In this document: positions 1 through 10,153 of the stretch, piece after piece | Layout of the letters: each line of letters begins with the position of its first letter | How positions within the stretch are numbered: the first letter of the stretch is position 1 | Assembly: GCF_019931065.1 (NCBI RefSeq) | Contig: NZ_JAIOUQ010000013.1 | Coordinates: 124,001-188,000 of the forward strand | Origin: Methanobacterium spitsbergense | GTDB lineage: Archaea; Methanobacteriota; Methanobacteria; Methanobacteriales; Methanobacteriaceae | Direction of reading: 5' to 3' | DNA: 64,000 nt | Notes under the pieces: generated by a model | What the model was told of the DNA's origin: nothing | What the model saw: only the letters and a program-made list of their open reading frames with translations | The model's database searches: none | Made by a program: the position numbers and the translations under genes

Positions 1-375
1 GATTCTTTAGAAGATCTATACAAATATTTAGTTGAATTTGAAGATGTGATCCATCTAACTTTTGAAATGACTTCCTTATCATCGCACAATAATGAAATTT
101 CTATTGTAAACAAGAATATATACAAGAAAAAATTAATAACTTTAACTAATTTTATTAAAAGTAATCAAATTAAAGGAAATATCCAAACTAATATCAATGC
201 ATCCACACTAGCCCACCTTTTAAATGCGGTATATATTGATCTATGTATGCAGTTGATTATAGGAATAGACAAAACTAAGATTCGTGAATCTTGGAACAGT
301 TCTATATCTGTAATACTTGAAAAAGATACACATGATAACCAGAGAACATTAAATAAATATTTTTCAAATTTTTAA
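1..375 (+). CDS. C-terminal part of a TetR/AcrR-like regulator (5' end outside window)
   Basis: The frame is open from base 1 to the TAA at 373-375, so about 124 C-terminal residues are present and the start lies upstream of the window. A GTG at 46 is inside the open frame and need not be the start. The visible part is helical and ends with a pattern typical of the ligand-binding half of TetR-family repressors: an 'NASTLAHLLNAVYIDL' helix followed by a short tail. The DNA-binding helix-turn-helix would be upstream and cannot be checked. The stop overlaps by 4 bp with the stop of the rhodanese gene on the other strand. The family call is an inference from a partial protein. Confidence 0.5.
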   Translation, partial: DSLEDLYKYLVEFEDVIHLTFEMTSLSSHNNEISIVNKNIYKKKLITLTNFIKSNQIKGNIQTNINASTLAHLLNAVYIDLCMQLIIGIDKTKIRESWNSSISVILEKDTHDNQRTLNKYFSNF

Positions 376-719
376 ATCAGCGGTAGGTTATTTTTTTTCC
401 ATCTACTGATTCCACCAGAAATATTTTTGAGATCTTTGAAACCAGATTTTTCCATTGTTTTAATCGCATTAGAACTTCTACGACCAGAATGACAATAAAC
501 TAGATACTTTTTATTTTTGTCAAGTTTTTCAATTTCTAGTTTGAAGTTTTTAGAATTGTAATTAATATTAAGAGAATTTTCAATATGTGTCTCATTATAT
601 TCTTCAGGAGTTCTAACATCAAGAATAACAAAACCGTCTGTGTTGTTATTGGTTATAATTAATTCAAATGCTTCTTTTGGTTCAATATCATTTTTATTGT
701 TTCTTCTAAGTGTAAACAT
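372..719 (-). CDS. Rhodanese-like domain protein (single domain)
   Basis: This is a 115-residue single rhodanese domain. It has the 'ILDVRTPEEY' strand near residues 32-41 and the active-site loop CHSGRRS beginning at Cys76, which is the persulfide-carrying cysteine in this family. 'SGGISRW' near the C-terminus is also typical. It has no signal peptide or membrane segment, so it should be cytoplasmic. Single-domain rhodaneses move sulfane sulfur or act in sulfur and redox handling; the partner here is unknown. The ATG at 719 has a GGGG-rich ribosome binding site a few bases upstream. It converges on the TetR-like gene with a 4 bp overlap of stops. Confidence 0.85.
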   Translation of the reverse strand: MFTLRRNNKNDIEPKEAFELIITNNNTDGFVILDVRTPEEYNETHIENSLNINYNSKNFKLEIEKLDKNKKYLVYCHSGRRSSNAIKTMEKSGFKDLKNISGGISRWKKNNLPLI

Positions 720-990
720 AATAAAACCCCTATATCAATAATTTAATAAAAATAAATAGTAGTAATAATCGTTTAGATCAACTTGTATTCCACCACATAC
801 AATTTCATTTGTATTTTATAATTCATTATGAAATTTATATTCACATAACCAAGTAATCTTATTTTTTTTATATGATTAATATATCTAAATCCTAAATTCA
901 GGGAGTATAAAAATTTGTTTATTAAGATTATGAATACGATTTGAGATAATTTAAAAAAAAAGTTAAGTATTTCAAAAAAAGGAAATGTAT

Positions 991-1011
991 TTAACAGGAG
1001 TTTCCTGTTAA
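991..1011 (-). terminator. Hairpin just after the thermosome gene
   Basis: A perfect 9-bp stem (TTAACAGGA / TCCTGTTAA) with a 3-base loop begins 2 bases after the thermosome stop. On the minus strand it is followed at short distance by a run of T (TTTTTTT around 974-980). It is probably a transcription terminator or a 3'-end stabilising hairpin for the chaperonin mRNA. Confidence 0.6.
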
Positions 1012-1012
1012 T

Positions 1013-2644
1013 TTACATCATAGGAGGCATACCGCCAGGCATTCCACCCATACCTTCCATTCCACCTTCTGGCATTGGTGTTCTTGTTGATGCTATCATA
1101 TCATCGATACGTAGTATCATTTCAGCAGCTTCTGCAGCAGACTGTATGGCCTGTTTTTTTACCCTTTTAGGTTCAATAACGCCGGCTTTTCTCATATCTG
1201 TTACATCGCCTGTGAAGACATTTAGTCCCATGTATGCAGATTTTTCATGTGCAGCTCTTAAATCTACTAAAGCGTCGATACTGTCGAGTCCTGCATTTTC
1301 TGCTAATGTTTTAGGTACAACTTCAAGTGCAGCTGCAAATGCCGCTATTGCTAATTGTTCCCTTCCACTTATGGTGTCTGCGTAGTCTTTTAATTCTTTG
1401 GCTATGGCTATTTCTGGAGCGCCTCCACCAGCTACTACTTTACCGTCTTCTACTGTTGCTGCAACTACTCCTATTGCATCGTCAACTGCCCTTTCAACTT
1501 CCTCTGCAACGTGTTTGGTACTTCCTCTGAGTATGATTGAAACAGCTTTAGGGTCTACACAGTCTTCAACGAATAATAATATTTCATCGAAGATCTTCTT
1601 TTCGTATACCTGTCCTGCTATTCCAAGATCTTCAGGCTGTAGGTCTTCTAGGTTGGTTGCAACCCTTGCACCTGTTGCTTTTTCTAATCTTTCTATGTCA
1701 GATTTTCTAACCCTTTTAACTGCAAGTATTCCTTCTCTTGCGAGATAATGTTGTGCGAGGTCATCTATACCTTTCTGACAGAACAATACGTTTGCTCCGC
1801 TTGCAATAACTTTATCAACCATGTCCCTGATCATGTTTTCTTCTTGTTCGATGAAAGCAGCCATCTGGGATGGGTCTGTGAGTTTTATTTTAGCATCGGT
1901 TTCTAGACTTTTAACTTCTATTGGGTATTTTAAAAGTGCAATTTTAGCATTTTCTACCTTTTTAGGCATTGATGGGTCAAGCCTGCCTTTGTCTACTACA
2001 ACACCGTTTACTATCTGTGATTCTTCAACTGTTGCACCCTGGATCCTGTTGATGTTTATATGGTCTTTATCAACATATCCATCTTCTTCAACCATTTGAA
2101 CAGCTTTCACAATTAGCTCTGCTAATGGTTTTCTTGCTTTTTCTGTTCCTTTTCCAGTCATTGCTGTCATTGCAATGCTCAGAAGTGTATCACGGTCAGA
2201 AGCATCAATTGCAATTCTGTCAAGTATTTCTTGTGCCTTTATTGCTGCTTTCCTGTAACCCATGGATATAACTGTAGGATGGATTTCCATTTCAAGGAGA
2301 TCTTCAGCTTTTTTCAGGAGTTCACCAGCAATTATAACTGCTGTTGTTGTTCCATCTCCAACTTCGTCTTCTTGGGTTTTTGCAACTTCAACTAACATTT
2401 TAGCTGCAGGATGTTCAATGTCCATTTCTTTAAGAATTGTTACTCCATCATTGGTTACAACAATATCTCCGAGACCATCAACAAGCATTTTGTCCATTCC
2501 TTTAGGACCTAATGTTGTTCTAATGGTTTCTGCAAGTGCTTTACCTGCCATTATGTTCATTCTTTGAGCGTCTCTTCCCAGAAGTCTTTCTGTTCCTTCT
2601 GGTAATATTATAATTTGTTGGCCTTGGCCACCTAACTGTGCCAC
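1013..2644 (-). CDS. ths: Thermosome subunit (group II chaperonin)
   Basis: This 543-residue archaeal group II (CCT/thermosome) chaperonin subunit folds proteins in an ATP-driven double ring in the cytoplasm. Diagnostic motifs are TLGPKGMDK (about 44-52), NDGVTIL (65-71), GDGTTT (96-101) and a late GGGAPE near 405. The C-terminus is the usual flexible Gly/Met-rich GGM-type tail. Length and motif order are normal and there is no truncation. The GTG start at 2644 is preceded by a good AAAGGAGATGAT ribosome binding site. A TATA-like CTATTTATA lies about 70 bases upstream. Methanobacteriales usually carry more than one paralogue, so alpha or beta cannot be assigned. Confidence 0.97.
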   Translation of the reverse strand: MAQLGGQGQQIIILPEGTERLLGRDAQRMNIMAGKALAETIRTTLGPKGMDKMLVDGLGDIVVTNDGVTILKEMDIEHPAAKMLVEVAKTQEDEVGDGTTTAVIIAGELLKKAEDLLEMEIHPTVISMGYRKAAIKAQEILDRIAIDASDRDTLLSIAMTAMTGKGTEKARKPLAELIVKAVQMVEEDGYVDKDHININRIQGATVEESQIVNGVVVDKGRLDPSMPKKVENAKIALLKYPIEVKSLETDAKIKLTDPSQMAAFIEQEENMIRDMVDKVIASGANVLFCQKGIDDLAQHYLAREGILAVKRVRKSDIERLEKATGARVATNLEDLQPEDLGIAGQVYEKKIFDEILLFVEDCVDPKAVSIILRGSTKHVAEEVERAVDDAIGVVAATVEDGKVVAGGGAPEIAIAKELKDYADTISGREQLAIAAFAAALEVVPKTLAENAGLDSIDALVDLRAAHEKSAYMGLNVFTGDVTDMRKAGVIEPKRVKKQAIQSAAEAAEMILRIDDMIASTRTPMPEGGMEGMGGMPGGMPPMM

Positions 2645-2709
2645 AATATCATCTCCTTTAATTTCATTTTGTTATCTTGTTATGTATTTTATCAGTGGGT
2701 TAGAGGTTC

Positions 2710-2718
2710 TATAAATAG
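2710..2718 (-). promoter_or_regulatory. Candidate TATA box of the thermosome gene
   Basis: On the minus strand the sequence reads CTATTTATA, followed by a GA-rich leader and the GTG start at 2644. The distance predicts transcription start near 2685 and a leader of about 40 bases that carries the ribosome binding site. The call rests on position and composition only. Confidence 0.45.
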
Positions 2719-2884
2719 TTTGTGATCAATCATTCTTTAAAACAAGTTATTAAACCTGTCAGACATTAAATAACTATTAATTTCTCTTGTATTACTCTAT
2801 AAAATACTATCAAACATTTTTAATATTCTGTTTTAATCATAATGTTAAATTATGAAATTGAATTTGAATTAATTGAAATTAGAG

Positions 2885-4270
2885 CTATGAATTTTTACCA
2901 TTAAATGATTCAATTGCACTGTCAACAACGTTAATAATTGCATTTTTTAGTCTTTCATTGTTTCCATCTGTTACAATTGGAATATTGTCACAATAAATAA
3001 CTTCAAGACCTGCTTCAAGTGCATCTTTAGTAGCCACATCAACAGCAGCTGCTTTTAATTCTGTAAGCATAACATCTGCTTGTCCAATATGTTTTTCAAT
3101 ATCTTTCTGTAGGAGTGGCCTGTTAGAAAGGTATGGGGTGGTTCCAACAACATTACATCCATAGAAATCTTGGAGATGTTCAATTAATACATCTTTAATT
3201 GAATCAGGTGCTGTTGTAGCAAAAAGAACATTCTTATCCTTTATATCACCTAGTGGTTTTGGTCTGAAAACTGTTGATATTACAGTTGCATCGGGGTTTA
3301 TTTCATTAATAAAGTTTTCAATCTGTTGAACCTTTTCATTGCTAGCCATTGGTTCTTCACACATGGTTAAAATAACTAGATCTGCCAACCCTATTCTAAA
3401 TGGTCCAAAAAATTTTTCAATGTTTATTGTTGGCTGGTTAACACCCACAAGTACAATATGTTTATCTGTTTTTATTGGTGGTATGGCTGCTCCACTTCCT
3501 TCCATTATTACAAAGTCTGAATCTACAGTGTTGGCGAGTTCTGCTCCTTTCTTCATGTTGGTTATGAAAACATCTCCAACCATACCTCCACCACATCTTC
3601 TGCAGCCAATGGTAAGAATACGGCTCATCAATGCATCTTCCCAGTGGTCTGAGGCAGCATGTACACCTTTATTGGACTGTTCCATAAGATATTCGGGTGT
3701 TATTTCAATTTTATCCCCATGTACAATTTCAGGTTCTTCAGGACCTCCACGGCCCATTGCAACTACACAAGGATTGTAATTATTTTTATGAATTAATCTT
3801 GCAGCATATGCTGATACCGCGGTTTTTCCGATTCTTTTACCGGTTCCAAGAATTTTAAGGGAAGGTTTTTTTAATACTTCATGTTCTGTGATTGGATAAA
3901 ATTTAAAGTCTGGTCCTTCATAGGGTATTCCAAGTGAAAGTACAACTGTTGCAATTTTAAATCTTTTAGAATAGTCCACAATTGGTTCGTCCGATAGATC
4001 CATCACAACATCAACATTGTATTCCTTTATAATGTCGGCTATTTTTGTATATGGTATTTTATGATGATCTTCACCAAAGTAAACAGGTCTTCCAAGTTGT
4101 TTAGTAATTCCTTCCTCGGATGAGTCTCTTAACTTTTCTGTACCTCCAATAAATACTACAGCTACCACTTCTTCGTGTTCAAGACTATCAAGCATATCAA
4201 GGGCAGATTTTGTTACTGGAAAGTAGTGTTCGCCATCAACTAGGCATAGCATTCTTCTCAGGGTTTTCAT
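2885..4270 (-). CDS. cpgS: Cyclic 2,3-diphosphoglycerate synthetase
   Basis: This enzyme makes cyclic 2,3-diphosphoglycerate from 2,3-bisphosphoglycerate using ATP. The product is a high-concentration solute and phosphate store characteristic of Methanobacteriales. A nucleotide-binding loop GTGKRIGKT falls at residues 144-152, counting from a TTG two codons upstream of the chosen start. It is followed by an '[10 protein letters not shown]' segment and a cysteine pair in 'CRRCGGG'. The length of about 460 residues matches the family. The ATG at 4270 is preferred over TTG at 4276 because GGAGTG lies 8 bases before the ATG. The gene stands alone between the thermosome and a UPF0058 gene, all on the minus strand. 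Confidence 0.92.
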   Translation of the reverse strand: MKTLRRMLCLVDGEHYFPVTKSALDMLDSLEHEEVVAVVFIGGTEKLRDSSEEGITKQLGRPVYFGEDHHKIPYTKIADIIKEYNVDVVMDLSDEPIVDYSKRFKIATVVLSLGIPYEGPDFKFYPITEHEVLKKPSLKILGTGKRIGKTAVSAYAARLIHKNNYNPCVVAMGRGGPEEPEIVHGDKIEITPEYLMEQSNKGVHAASDHWEDALMSRILTIGCRRCGGGMVGDVFITNMKKGAELANTVDSDFVIMEGSGAAIPPIKTDKHIVLVGVNQPTINIEKFFGPFRIGLADLVILTMCEEPMASNEKVQQIENFINEINPDATVISTVFRPKPLGDIKDKNVLFATTAPDSIKDVLIEHLQDFYGCNVVGTTPYLSNRPLLQKDIEKHIGQADVMLTELKAAAVDVATKDALEAGLEVIYCDNIPIVTDGNNERLKNAIINVVDSAIESFNGKNS

Positions 4271-4469
4271 TTTCAATACACTCCGTTGAATGAATATTAA
4301 TATTAAATCTAAAAAAATTTGTTTTTATAATAAATATATATTTTATTATATTTTTTAAAAATACATCATAATTAGCAGTAAAATTATTTTTAAATTATAC
4401 TAAAATTACATTATGCTATGTTTTGATAATAAAGTATGATCAAATATAATAATAAATTGTAACTTATGT

Positions 4470-4494
4470 ACAGTTTTTTTAGTTAAAAAACTGT
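4470..4494 (-). terminator. Terminator hairpin of the UPF0058 gene
   Basis: ACAGTTTTTT pairs with AAAAAACTGT around a short AGTT-containing loop, directly after the stop of the gene at 4496. The A/T tracts in the stem make it look like an intrinsic terminator usable in either direction. Confidence 0.55.
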
Positions 4495-4495
4495 T

Positions 4496-4825
4496 TTACA
4501 TGGTTATTTTTTGGTTCTGGTATCTTAATGCTCCATCATCTTGAAATTTAATTAGTTCCTTTTTGGATCGTTTTACCAGTTCAAAAAGCCCGTTGGAAAT
4601 ATTTGTTGATGTTCCACCATTATTGTTCGCAATTACCTCGGAAATAGCGGTCGAAAGTACAAAAATAGCATATTTATGTTCGGCTTTTGTCCTGTGTATA
4701 TGGTGAGGGCTTATATTGAGACAGATATATTCTTTACACTCGTCTTTCACTGTGTATTCGTCTTCCAAATTCTTTAAAACGTATACCAGGAACTGATGTA
4801 TTTGTATGAGCTCATCCTTGTACAT
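4496..4825 (-). CDS. UPF0058 family protein
   Basis: This small protein of about 109 residues has unknown function and is conserved in methanogens. The N-terminal 'MYKDELIQIHQFLVY' and the central 'LNISPHHIHRTKAEHKYAIF' stretch are what I recognise as the UPF0058 signature. The frame is open 29 codons further upstream, to an ATG at 4912. I choose the ATG at 4825 because an AAGGTG ribosome binding site sits about 9 bases before it, the upstream ATG has none, and the family begins here. The protein is soluble with no membrane segment. It is transcribed divergently from hisD. Confidence 0.8.
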   Translation of the reverse strand: MYKDELIQIHQFLVYVLKNLEDEYTVKDECKEYICLNISPHHIHRTKAEHKYAIFVLSTAISEVIANNNGGTSTNISNGLFELVKRSKKELIKFQDDGALRYQNQKITM

Positions 4826-5137
4826 TTTTACAGACACCTTCTTTTTAAGGATATTCAATGTTCTGAGGGCATGTTTTATGTATACTTTACTGAGTACCTT
4901 AAAAAAAGACATAAGGACTTAATGATGTAATTAACAAGTAAGTTACATGCCTACATATTGTACATAAAAATTGTGTATCATTACTGATAAAGGTTTTGAA
5001 TATCAGTATCATTCAAATCATAAAAGTGGTTACTTATGAACCCCGCAGATTTGAAATTCATACTAAATATTTATGGATTATAAAATCAATTACTGGTAAA
5101 ATATTTAACTTTAAAGGAACCAAATAGATTTGATAGG
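4826..5137. other. Intergenic region between UPF0058 gene and hisD, with a hairpin
   Basis: This divergent promoter region is AT-rich. TACTGATA (4982-4989) and TATCAGTA (5001-5008) form an 8-bp stem with an 11-base loop. The neighbouring TATCATT and TATCATTC words make it partly a direct repeat as well. A TATA-like TTATAAAA near 5079-5086 could serve hisD. No gene is seen other than the weak N-terminal extension of the UPF0058 frame. Confidence 0.4.
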
Positions 5138-6427
5138 ATGAAAATAATAAAATTAGAAGATCAGAAAAACCAGGAACTATTCGAGCGCTCTAAGCTTGAT
5201 GCAGAAGGAGCTATGGATACTGTAAAAAGTATTTTAGCTGCAGTAAAGATAAATGGAGATATTGCACTCAAACAGTACACTGAAAAATTTGATATGGCAT
5301 TGTTAGATGTAATAAGGGTTGAAGATGATGCAATTGAAAAGAGTCTTTTAAATTTGGATGAAAAGTTAATAAATGCTCTTAAAAAAGCTGCTGATAATAT
5401 ATCCAAATTTCATAGGGCCCAGATACCTGATGAATGGTTTATTGAAGTTGATGAAGGTGTAACTGCTGGCCAGGTTATACGTCCCCTTGATAGTGTTGGC
5501 TGTTACATACCTGGTGGCAGGGCAGTTTATCCTTCCACCATACTAATGACAGTTATCCCTGCAAAAATTGCAGGTGTAAAACGCATAATATGTTGCACAC
5601 CACCACAACCAGATGGAAGTGTTATGGATGTTGTTCTAGCAGCTGCTAAGGTTGCAGGTGCAACTGAAATTTATAAAGTAGGAGGTGCCCAGGCTATAGC
5701 TGCTATGGCCTATGGTACAGAGAGTATTCCAAAGGTGGATAAGATAGTTGGGCCAGGAAACATTTTTGTTACAGCTGCAAAACAGTTGGTTTATGGAACA
5801 GTTGATATAGATTTTCCTGCCGGACCATCAGAAGTATTAATATTAGCTGATGAAACAGCAAATCCTGATTACATTGCAATGGATATGATGGCACAGGCAG
5901 AACATGACCCCAATGCTTCGTGTGTGCTTATATCAACATCTGAAACTATTGCAATGGAAGTTGACAAGAAAATAAAAGAACAAATAAATGGTATGCAGCG
6001 TAAAGAGATAATATCCGAGTCTCTTGGAAGATTTGGATTAATAGCAATTGCTGAATCAATGGATGATGCAATTGAATTTTCAAATAAATATGCTCCAGAA
6101 CACCTAATCATAATGACAGTTGAACCTGAAGAAGTTTTAAAGAAAATCAACAATGCAGGTTCTATATTTTTAGGAAAATTAACCCCTGTAGCTGCAGGTG
6201 ATTATGGCTCAGGAACCAATCATGTTCTTCCAACATCAGAATGTGCAAGAATGTACTCCGGTCTTTCAGCTGAATCATTCCTTAAAAAACCTACAGTACA
6301 AAGATTAAATGAAAAGGGTGTTTTAAACCTATATAATATGGTAACAACCTTAGCAGAATATGAAGGTCTGTATGCTCATGCTGAGTCATTTAAAAAACGT
6401 GTAAAGGATGTTGAGAATAAAAAATAG
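5138..6427 (+). CDS. hisD: Histidinol dehydrogenase
   Basis: HisD carries out the last two steps of histidine synthesis, L-histidinol to L-histidine with 2 NAD+, using Zn2+. The 429-residue length is normal. Visible residues include the zinc/substrate segment AQAEHD (252-257, Gln253 and His256), the general-base pair Glu321-His322 in 'YAPEHL', Asp355 and His362 in 'GDYGSGTNH', and the C-terminal His414 in 'LYAHAES'. The NAD-binding 'GPGNIFV' lies near 205-211. The gene is single, with no other his genes in the window. The start codon has only a close AGG upstream, so the ribosome binding site is weak. Confidence 0.97.
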   Translation: MKIIKLEDQKNQELFERSKLDAEGAMDTVKSILAAVKINGDIALKQYTEKFDMALLDVIRVEDDAIEKSLLNLDEKLINALKKAADNISKFHRAQIPDEWFIEVDEGVTAGQVIRPLDSVGCYIPGGRAVYPSTILMTVIPAKIAGVKRIICCTPPQPDGSVMDVVLAAAKVAGATEIYKVGGAQAIAAMAYGTESIPKVDKIVGPGNIFVTAAKQLVYGTVDIDFPAGPSEVLILADETANPDYIAMDMMAQAEHDPNASCVLISTSETIAMEVDKKIKEQINGMQRKEIISESLGRFGLIAIAESMDDAIEFSNKYAPEHLIIMTVEPEEVLKKINNAGSIFLGKLTPVAAGDYGSGTNHVLPTSECARMYSGLSAESFLKKPTVQRLNEKGVLNLYNMVTTLAEYEGLYAHAESFKKRVKDVENKK

Positions 6428-6564
6428 AGTAAAAATATATTTACTTGAAATGATACTGTATTAATTAGTATTAAATAAAATTCAAATTTTTCATTAAAAT
6501 CAATTTAGTGATAAAAAAATAATATTAAATAGGATAAATTGAATAATCATGGGAGAATTGTTAA

Positions 6565-6910
6565 ATGAAGAGAAGTCTTTCAGTTTGGATTGTTTTATCA
6601 ATTTTGTTTATTGTTGGAATATCAGGATGTACATTTAAACAACCCACAAACGATACAGTTATTATACAAAATTGAAGCTTTTAGTCCATCAACCTTGATT
6701 GTTCCTGTTAATACTACAGTTACATGGATTAACAAAGATCCTGTTACACAAAATCTTGTAAGTGATACTGGGCTATTTGAAAGTGGCAATTTATCTAATG
6801 GACAGAGCTTCAATTATACATTTAATCAAACTGGAAGTTATCATTACCATTCTAATATACATCCAAACATAAAAGGATCTATTAATTGTAAAAACATCTC
6901 CATTAACTAG
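6565..6910 (+). pseudogene. Frameshifted cupredoxin-like lipoprotein gene
   Basis: An ATG at 6565 with a GGGAGA ribosome binding site opens a frame encoding a lipoprotein signal peptide (basic start, hydrophobic core, lipobox ISGC). It reaches 'DTVIIQN' and then a TGA at 6673-6675. The next frame (+1) carries the rest of a plastocyanin/amicyanin-like domain, 'AFSPSTLIVPVNTTVTW' to 'YHYHSNIHPNIKG', ending at 6910. Removing one T near 6672-6673 joins them as IIQN-EAFSP, exactly where family members are continuous. In this blue-copper family the ligands are His, Cys, His and Met. Here Gln, Ser and Ile replace three and only one His remains. It looks like a decaying gene. Confidence 0.7.
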
Positions 6911-7230
6911 TATTTAAGTTACAGTTCAAATTCAAGTGTTTAAATTTAATTAAATATAATATTAATAGGAATTATACTATCTCTTGGAATTTGAAGTATA
7001 AGTTAGTGATATACGTTCAATTTCAGAATAGGTTAAAATTTATTAAATGATATTTTTTAATTCAAATATGAAAAATTAAACTTTCCAAAGTATAATATAT
7101 CCATGTATCAAAAATAATGATATTAATTAAGTATATATTGAATTTTAATTTATAGTAAATAAGCAATTCAAATTACAAGATTTTAGAAGCTTATTTTAGG
7201 CTTTTTTATAATTTTTAGAGGTGAATAACA
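6911..7230. other. AT-rich intergenic region before aspS
   Basis: About 320 bases between the broken cupredoxin gene and aspS. I see no open frame with a ribosome binding site and no strong repeat. The last 30 bases contain a TTTTTTATAATTTTT stretch and then the GAGGTGA ribosome binding site of aspS. Confidence 0.4.
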
Positions 7231-8550
7231 TTGACAGATTCATTAGAAAACTTTAGAAGAACCCATTACTCGAAAGAAGTTAAACCAGAAATGAAAGATC
7301 AAGAAGTAGTTCTTATGGGATGGATTCATGAAATGAGAGACCTTGGAGGAATTATCTTTGTACTTTTAAGAGACAGAGATGGAGTAACCCAGGTAACAGC
7401 CCCTTCAAAAAAGATATCACCAGAATTATTTGAAGAATTAAAGAAACTTAAAAAGGAATCTGTAATAGCTGTCAAAGGACGTGTACAGGAATCAGGCAAA
7501 GCACCAGGCGGTGTTGAAATCATACCAGCAGAACTTAAACTTTTAAGCGAGTCAAAACTGCCATTACCATTGGACACAACAGGAAATGTACACGCTGAGA
7601 TAGATACAAGATTAGATTCAAGGTTCATAGATCTGAGAAAACATAATGTTAGTGCAATATTCAAGATCAAAAGTAGAATGCTTCATTCTGTAAGGAACTT
7701 CCTTGAAAGTGAAGATTATACCGAGGTAAACACACCTAAACTTGTTGCATCTGCAACAGAAGGTGGTACCGAACTCTTTCCAATTACCTATTTTGAAAGA
7801 GAAGCATTTTTAGGGCAGAGCCCACAACTCTACAAGCAGATGATGATGGCTTCAGGTTTTGACAAGGTATATGAAATTGCACCTATATTCAGGGCAGAAG
7901 AACACGATACACTACGCCATTTAAACGAGGTAATATCCATTGATGTTGAAACAGCATTCACAGATCATTTGGATGCAATGGATATTCTAGAGAAAATGGT
8001 TGTAAATGCAATTACAGAAGTTAAAAATAACTGTCAGGATGCGCTTGAAACATTAGAATTTAACCTCCAAATACCTGAAACACCATTTCCAAGAATAGAA
8101 TACGATGAAATGGTTGAAATGGTTAACACTGCAGGAGTACCAATGAAACATGGTGAAGACATGTCAAGGGCTGCAGAAAAGGCAATGGGAGATATCATGG
8201 ATGGATATTATTTCATAACAGAATGGCCAACAGCAATAAAACCATTCTATGTAATGCCTAATCCTGAAAATCCAGTGAAAAGCTGTGCATTTGATTTGAT
8301 GTACAAAGACCTTGAAATATCCTCAGGAGCAATGAGGGTTCACAACCATGATATGCTATTGAATAAACTTAAGGAAAAGGGATTAAATCCAGATTCCTTC
8401 AGCAGATATCTTGCAGCATTTGAATATGGAATGCCACCACATGCAGGTTGGGGAGTGGGAGCTGAAAGGTTCACCATGACAATGACCGGTCTTAAAAACA
8501 TAAGAGAAACTGTTCTCTTCCCTAGAGATAGAAGAAGGTTGACACCATAA
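7231..8550 (+). CDS. aspS: Aspartyl-tRNA synthetase, archaeal type
   Basis: This class II aminoacyl-tRNA synthetase charges tRNA-Asp, and probably also tRNA-Asn for later amidation. The 439 residues begin with an OB-fold anticodon-binding domain (about 25-110). The catalytic domain shows motif 2 ([15 protein letters not shown], about 213-227) and motif 3 (GVGAERF, near 415), and the protein ends in the usual '[10 protein letters not shown]'. It starts at TTG with a GAGGTGA site 6 bases upstream. The short archaeal/eukaryal form without a bacterial insertion is typical. The non-discriminating specificity is inferred from relatives, not visible in the sequence. Confidence 0.97.
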   Translation: MTDSLENFRRTHYSKEVKPEMKDQEVVLMGWIHEMRDLGGIIFVLLRDRDGVTQVTAPSKKISPELFEELKKLKKESVIAVKGRVQESGKAPGGVEIIPAELKLLSESKLPLPLDTTGNVHAEIDTRLDSRFIDLRKHNVSAIFKIKSRMLHSVRNFLESEDYTEVNTPKLVASATEGGTELFPITYFEREAFLGQSPQLYKQMMMASGFDKVYEIAPIFRAEEHDTLRHLNEVISIDVETAFTDHLDAMDILEKMVVNAITEVKNNCQDALETLEFNLQIPETPFPRIEYDEMVEMVNTAGVPMKHGEDMSRAAEKAMGDIMDGYYFITEWPTAIKPFYVMPNPENPVKSCAFDLMYKDLEISSGAMRVHNHDMLLNKLKEKGLNPDSFSRYLAAFEYGMPPHAGWGVGAERFTMTMTGLKNIRETVLFPRDRRRLTP

Positions 8551-8567
8551 TTCAATAAAGTTGATTG

Positions 8568-8595
8568 AAAAGGGATTAAAGTTATTTCCCTTTTT
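8568..8595 (+). terminator. Terminator hairpin after aspS
   Basis: AAAAGGGA (8568-8575) pairs with TCCCTTTT (8587-8594) and runs into a T tract, 18 bases after the aspS stop. This is typical of an intrinsic terminator. Confidence 0.6.
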
Positions 8596-8690
8596 AATTG
8601 TTAAATATGGAGTTTTAATATAGAATTATATGGGAATAAATATAGAATTTATTTTTTTATATTTTATTGAAAGTAGGAAAACTGATTTTT

Positions 8691-9941
8691 ATGAACAAAA
8701 ATATGGAGTTACATGATCTTGCAGTGATTGGAGCAGGACCCGCTGGAATGATGGCAGCTATCACAGCCACATCCAATGGATTAAATACCATTCTTATAGA
8801 GAGAAACTCATCACCTGGAAAAAAATTACTTTTAACAGGTAATGGAAGGTGCAACCTAACCAACACTGCATCTTTAAAGGAATTTATAGAAAAATTCGGT
8901 AGAAGAGGCTCATTTTTAAGAACTGCATTTTCTAAATTCTCAAACAAAGACCTAATGGAATTTTTTGAATCTCGAGGTTTGGAATTCAAAATAGAAGAAG
9001 GCGGTAGAGTTTTCCCAGTTACAGACGATTCAAAATCTGTTTTAAAAATATTAGAAACTTCAATGAAAAAACTAGGTGTTAAAACAGTTTACAATACCCG
9101 TCTAACTCAAATACAAAACATTGAAAAGAAGAATATTTTCATTATTAAACTGGACTATAACACAGTTATAAAGGCTAAAAAGGTTATCCTTGCTACAGGA
9201 GGAGCATCTTATTCAGATACAGGATCGAGTGGTGATGGTTTAAGGATTGCAGAAGGATCGCAACATGGTGTAACACCGTTAAATCCAGGTATTGTTCCAT
9301 TAAAAACTAAAGAATCTTGGGTAAAAAGTCTTCAAGGAATTAGACTCGACGAAGTTAAAATAACTATTAAACATCCCAAGATGGTTTTAGAGGGCGATAG
9401 TCTTCTTTTCACACATTTTGGTGTATCAGGTCCTTTAATACTTGACAATAGTTCTAAAATTGTACCTTTACTTGAAGAAGGTAGTGTGGATATGATTCTT
9501 GATTTAAAACCATCTAGTACAACAGAAGAACTTCAAGAGATGATGGTGGGTGCATTTGAATCTCATGGAAAGGTTGATCTGAAAAATTATATGAAGTTGC
9601 TAGTAACTAATCGGATGATACCAATTATTTTGAGGCTTACTGATGTAGATGGCAAGAAGAAAATGAATCAGGTTAGTAAAAAGGAAAGGAATTCTATTAT
9701 TAATTTAATCAAATCATTCCCAATTACTATTACAGGACACTTGCCTCTTGATAAGGCTATTGTTACTTGTGGTGGTATTTCACGTAATTATATCAATCCC
9801 AACACAATGGAATCAAAAGTTGTAAGTGGATTATACTTTGCAGGAGAGATTATTCAGGGATGTGCACCAAGTGGGGGATATAACCTTCAACAAGCATTTT
9901 CAACAGGACATCTTGCAGGTTTACTTTCGAAATTGGATTAG
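8691..9941 (+). CDS. BaiN/HI0933-family FAD-dependent oxidoreductase
   Basis: This flavoprotein of about 416 residues has an N-terminal dinucleotide-binding GAGPAG motif and the family-specific 'GKKLLLTGNGRCNLTN' segment. A later 'ATGGASY' and the C-terminal 'SGGYNLQQAFSTGHLAG' complete the FAD site. Members of the HI0933/BaiN family are putative NAD(P)H-dependent reductases of unknown natural substrate. The frame extends to a TTG at 8667, but the ATG at 8691 has an AGGA site 12 bases upstream and gives the normal N-terminus. It stands alone after the aspS terminator. Confidence 0.85.
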   Translation: MNKNMELHDLAVIGAGPAGMMAAITATSNGLNTILIERNSSPGKKLLLTGNGRCNLTNTASLKEFIEKFGRRGSFLRTAFSKFSNKDLMEFFESRGLEFKIEEGGRVFPVTDDSKSVLKILETSMKKLGVKTVYNTRLTQIQNIEKKNIFIIKLDYNTVIKAKKVILATGGASYSDTGSSGDGLRIAEGSQHGVTPLNPGIVPLKTKESWVKSLQGIRLDEVKITIKHPKMVLEGDSLLFTHFGVSGPLILDNSSKIVPLLEEGSVDMILDLKPSSTTEELQEMMVGAFESHGKVDLKNYMKLLVTNRMIPIILRLTDVDGKKKMNQVSKKERNSIINLIKSFPITITGHLPLDKAIVTCGGISRNYINPNTMESKVVSGLYFAGEIIQGCAPSGGYNLQQAFSTGHLAGLLSKLD

Positions 9942-9957
9942 TTACAGTCAGGAATTT

Positions 9958-9988
9958 GGATATAACTCATTAAATAATGAGAATATCC
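9958..9988 (+). other. Compact two-part hairpin after the flavoprotein gene
   Basis: GGATAT pairs with ATATCC and, inside it, CTCATT pairs with AATGAG, around a 4-base AAAT loop. It starts 17 bases after the stop at 9941. There is no following T tract, so it is a 3'-UTR structure or processed end rather than a clear terminator. Confidence 0.4.
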
Positions 9989-10153
9989 AGAATCACCAAC
10001 CATTGCTATTAAATCCACTTTTAAGATTTATGGTAAATTTATAATTTTTATTTCTATATAAAACAATTTTAGAATCATAATAATTCATACTGAACATTCT
10101 ATTTGCAAATAAAATTTTGATGAACAGATTAGAAAAAAAATAGAAGTTGGTAG

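Noticed and set aside
1146..1748. Long plus-strand frames across the thermosome gene
   Set aside because: They are antisense shadows of a highly conserved gene, with Ser/Ala/Leu-rich low-complexity translations and no ribosome sites.
4826..4912. N-terminal extension of the UPF0058 protein
   Set aside because: No ribosome site before the upstream ATG; the internal ATG has one and matches the family start.
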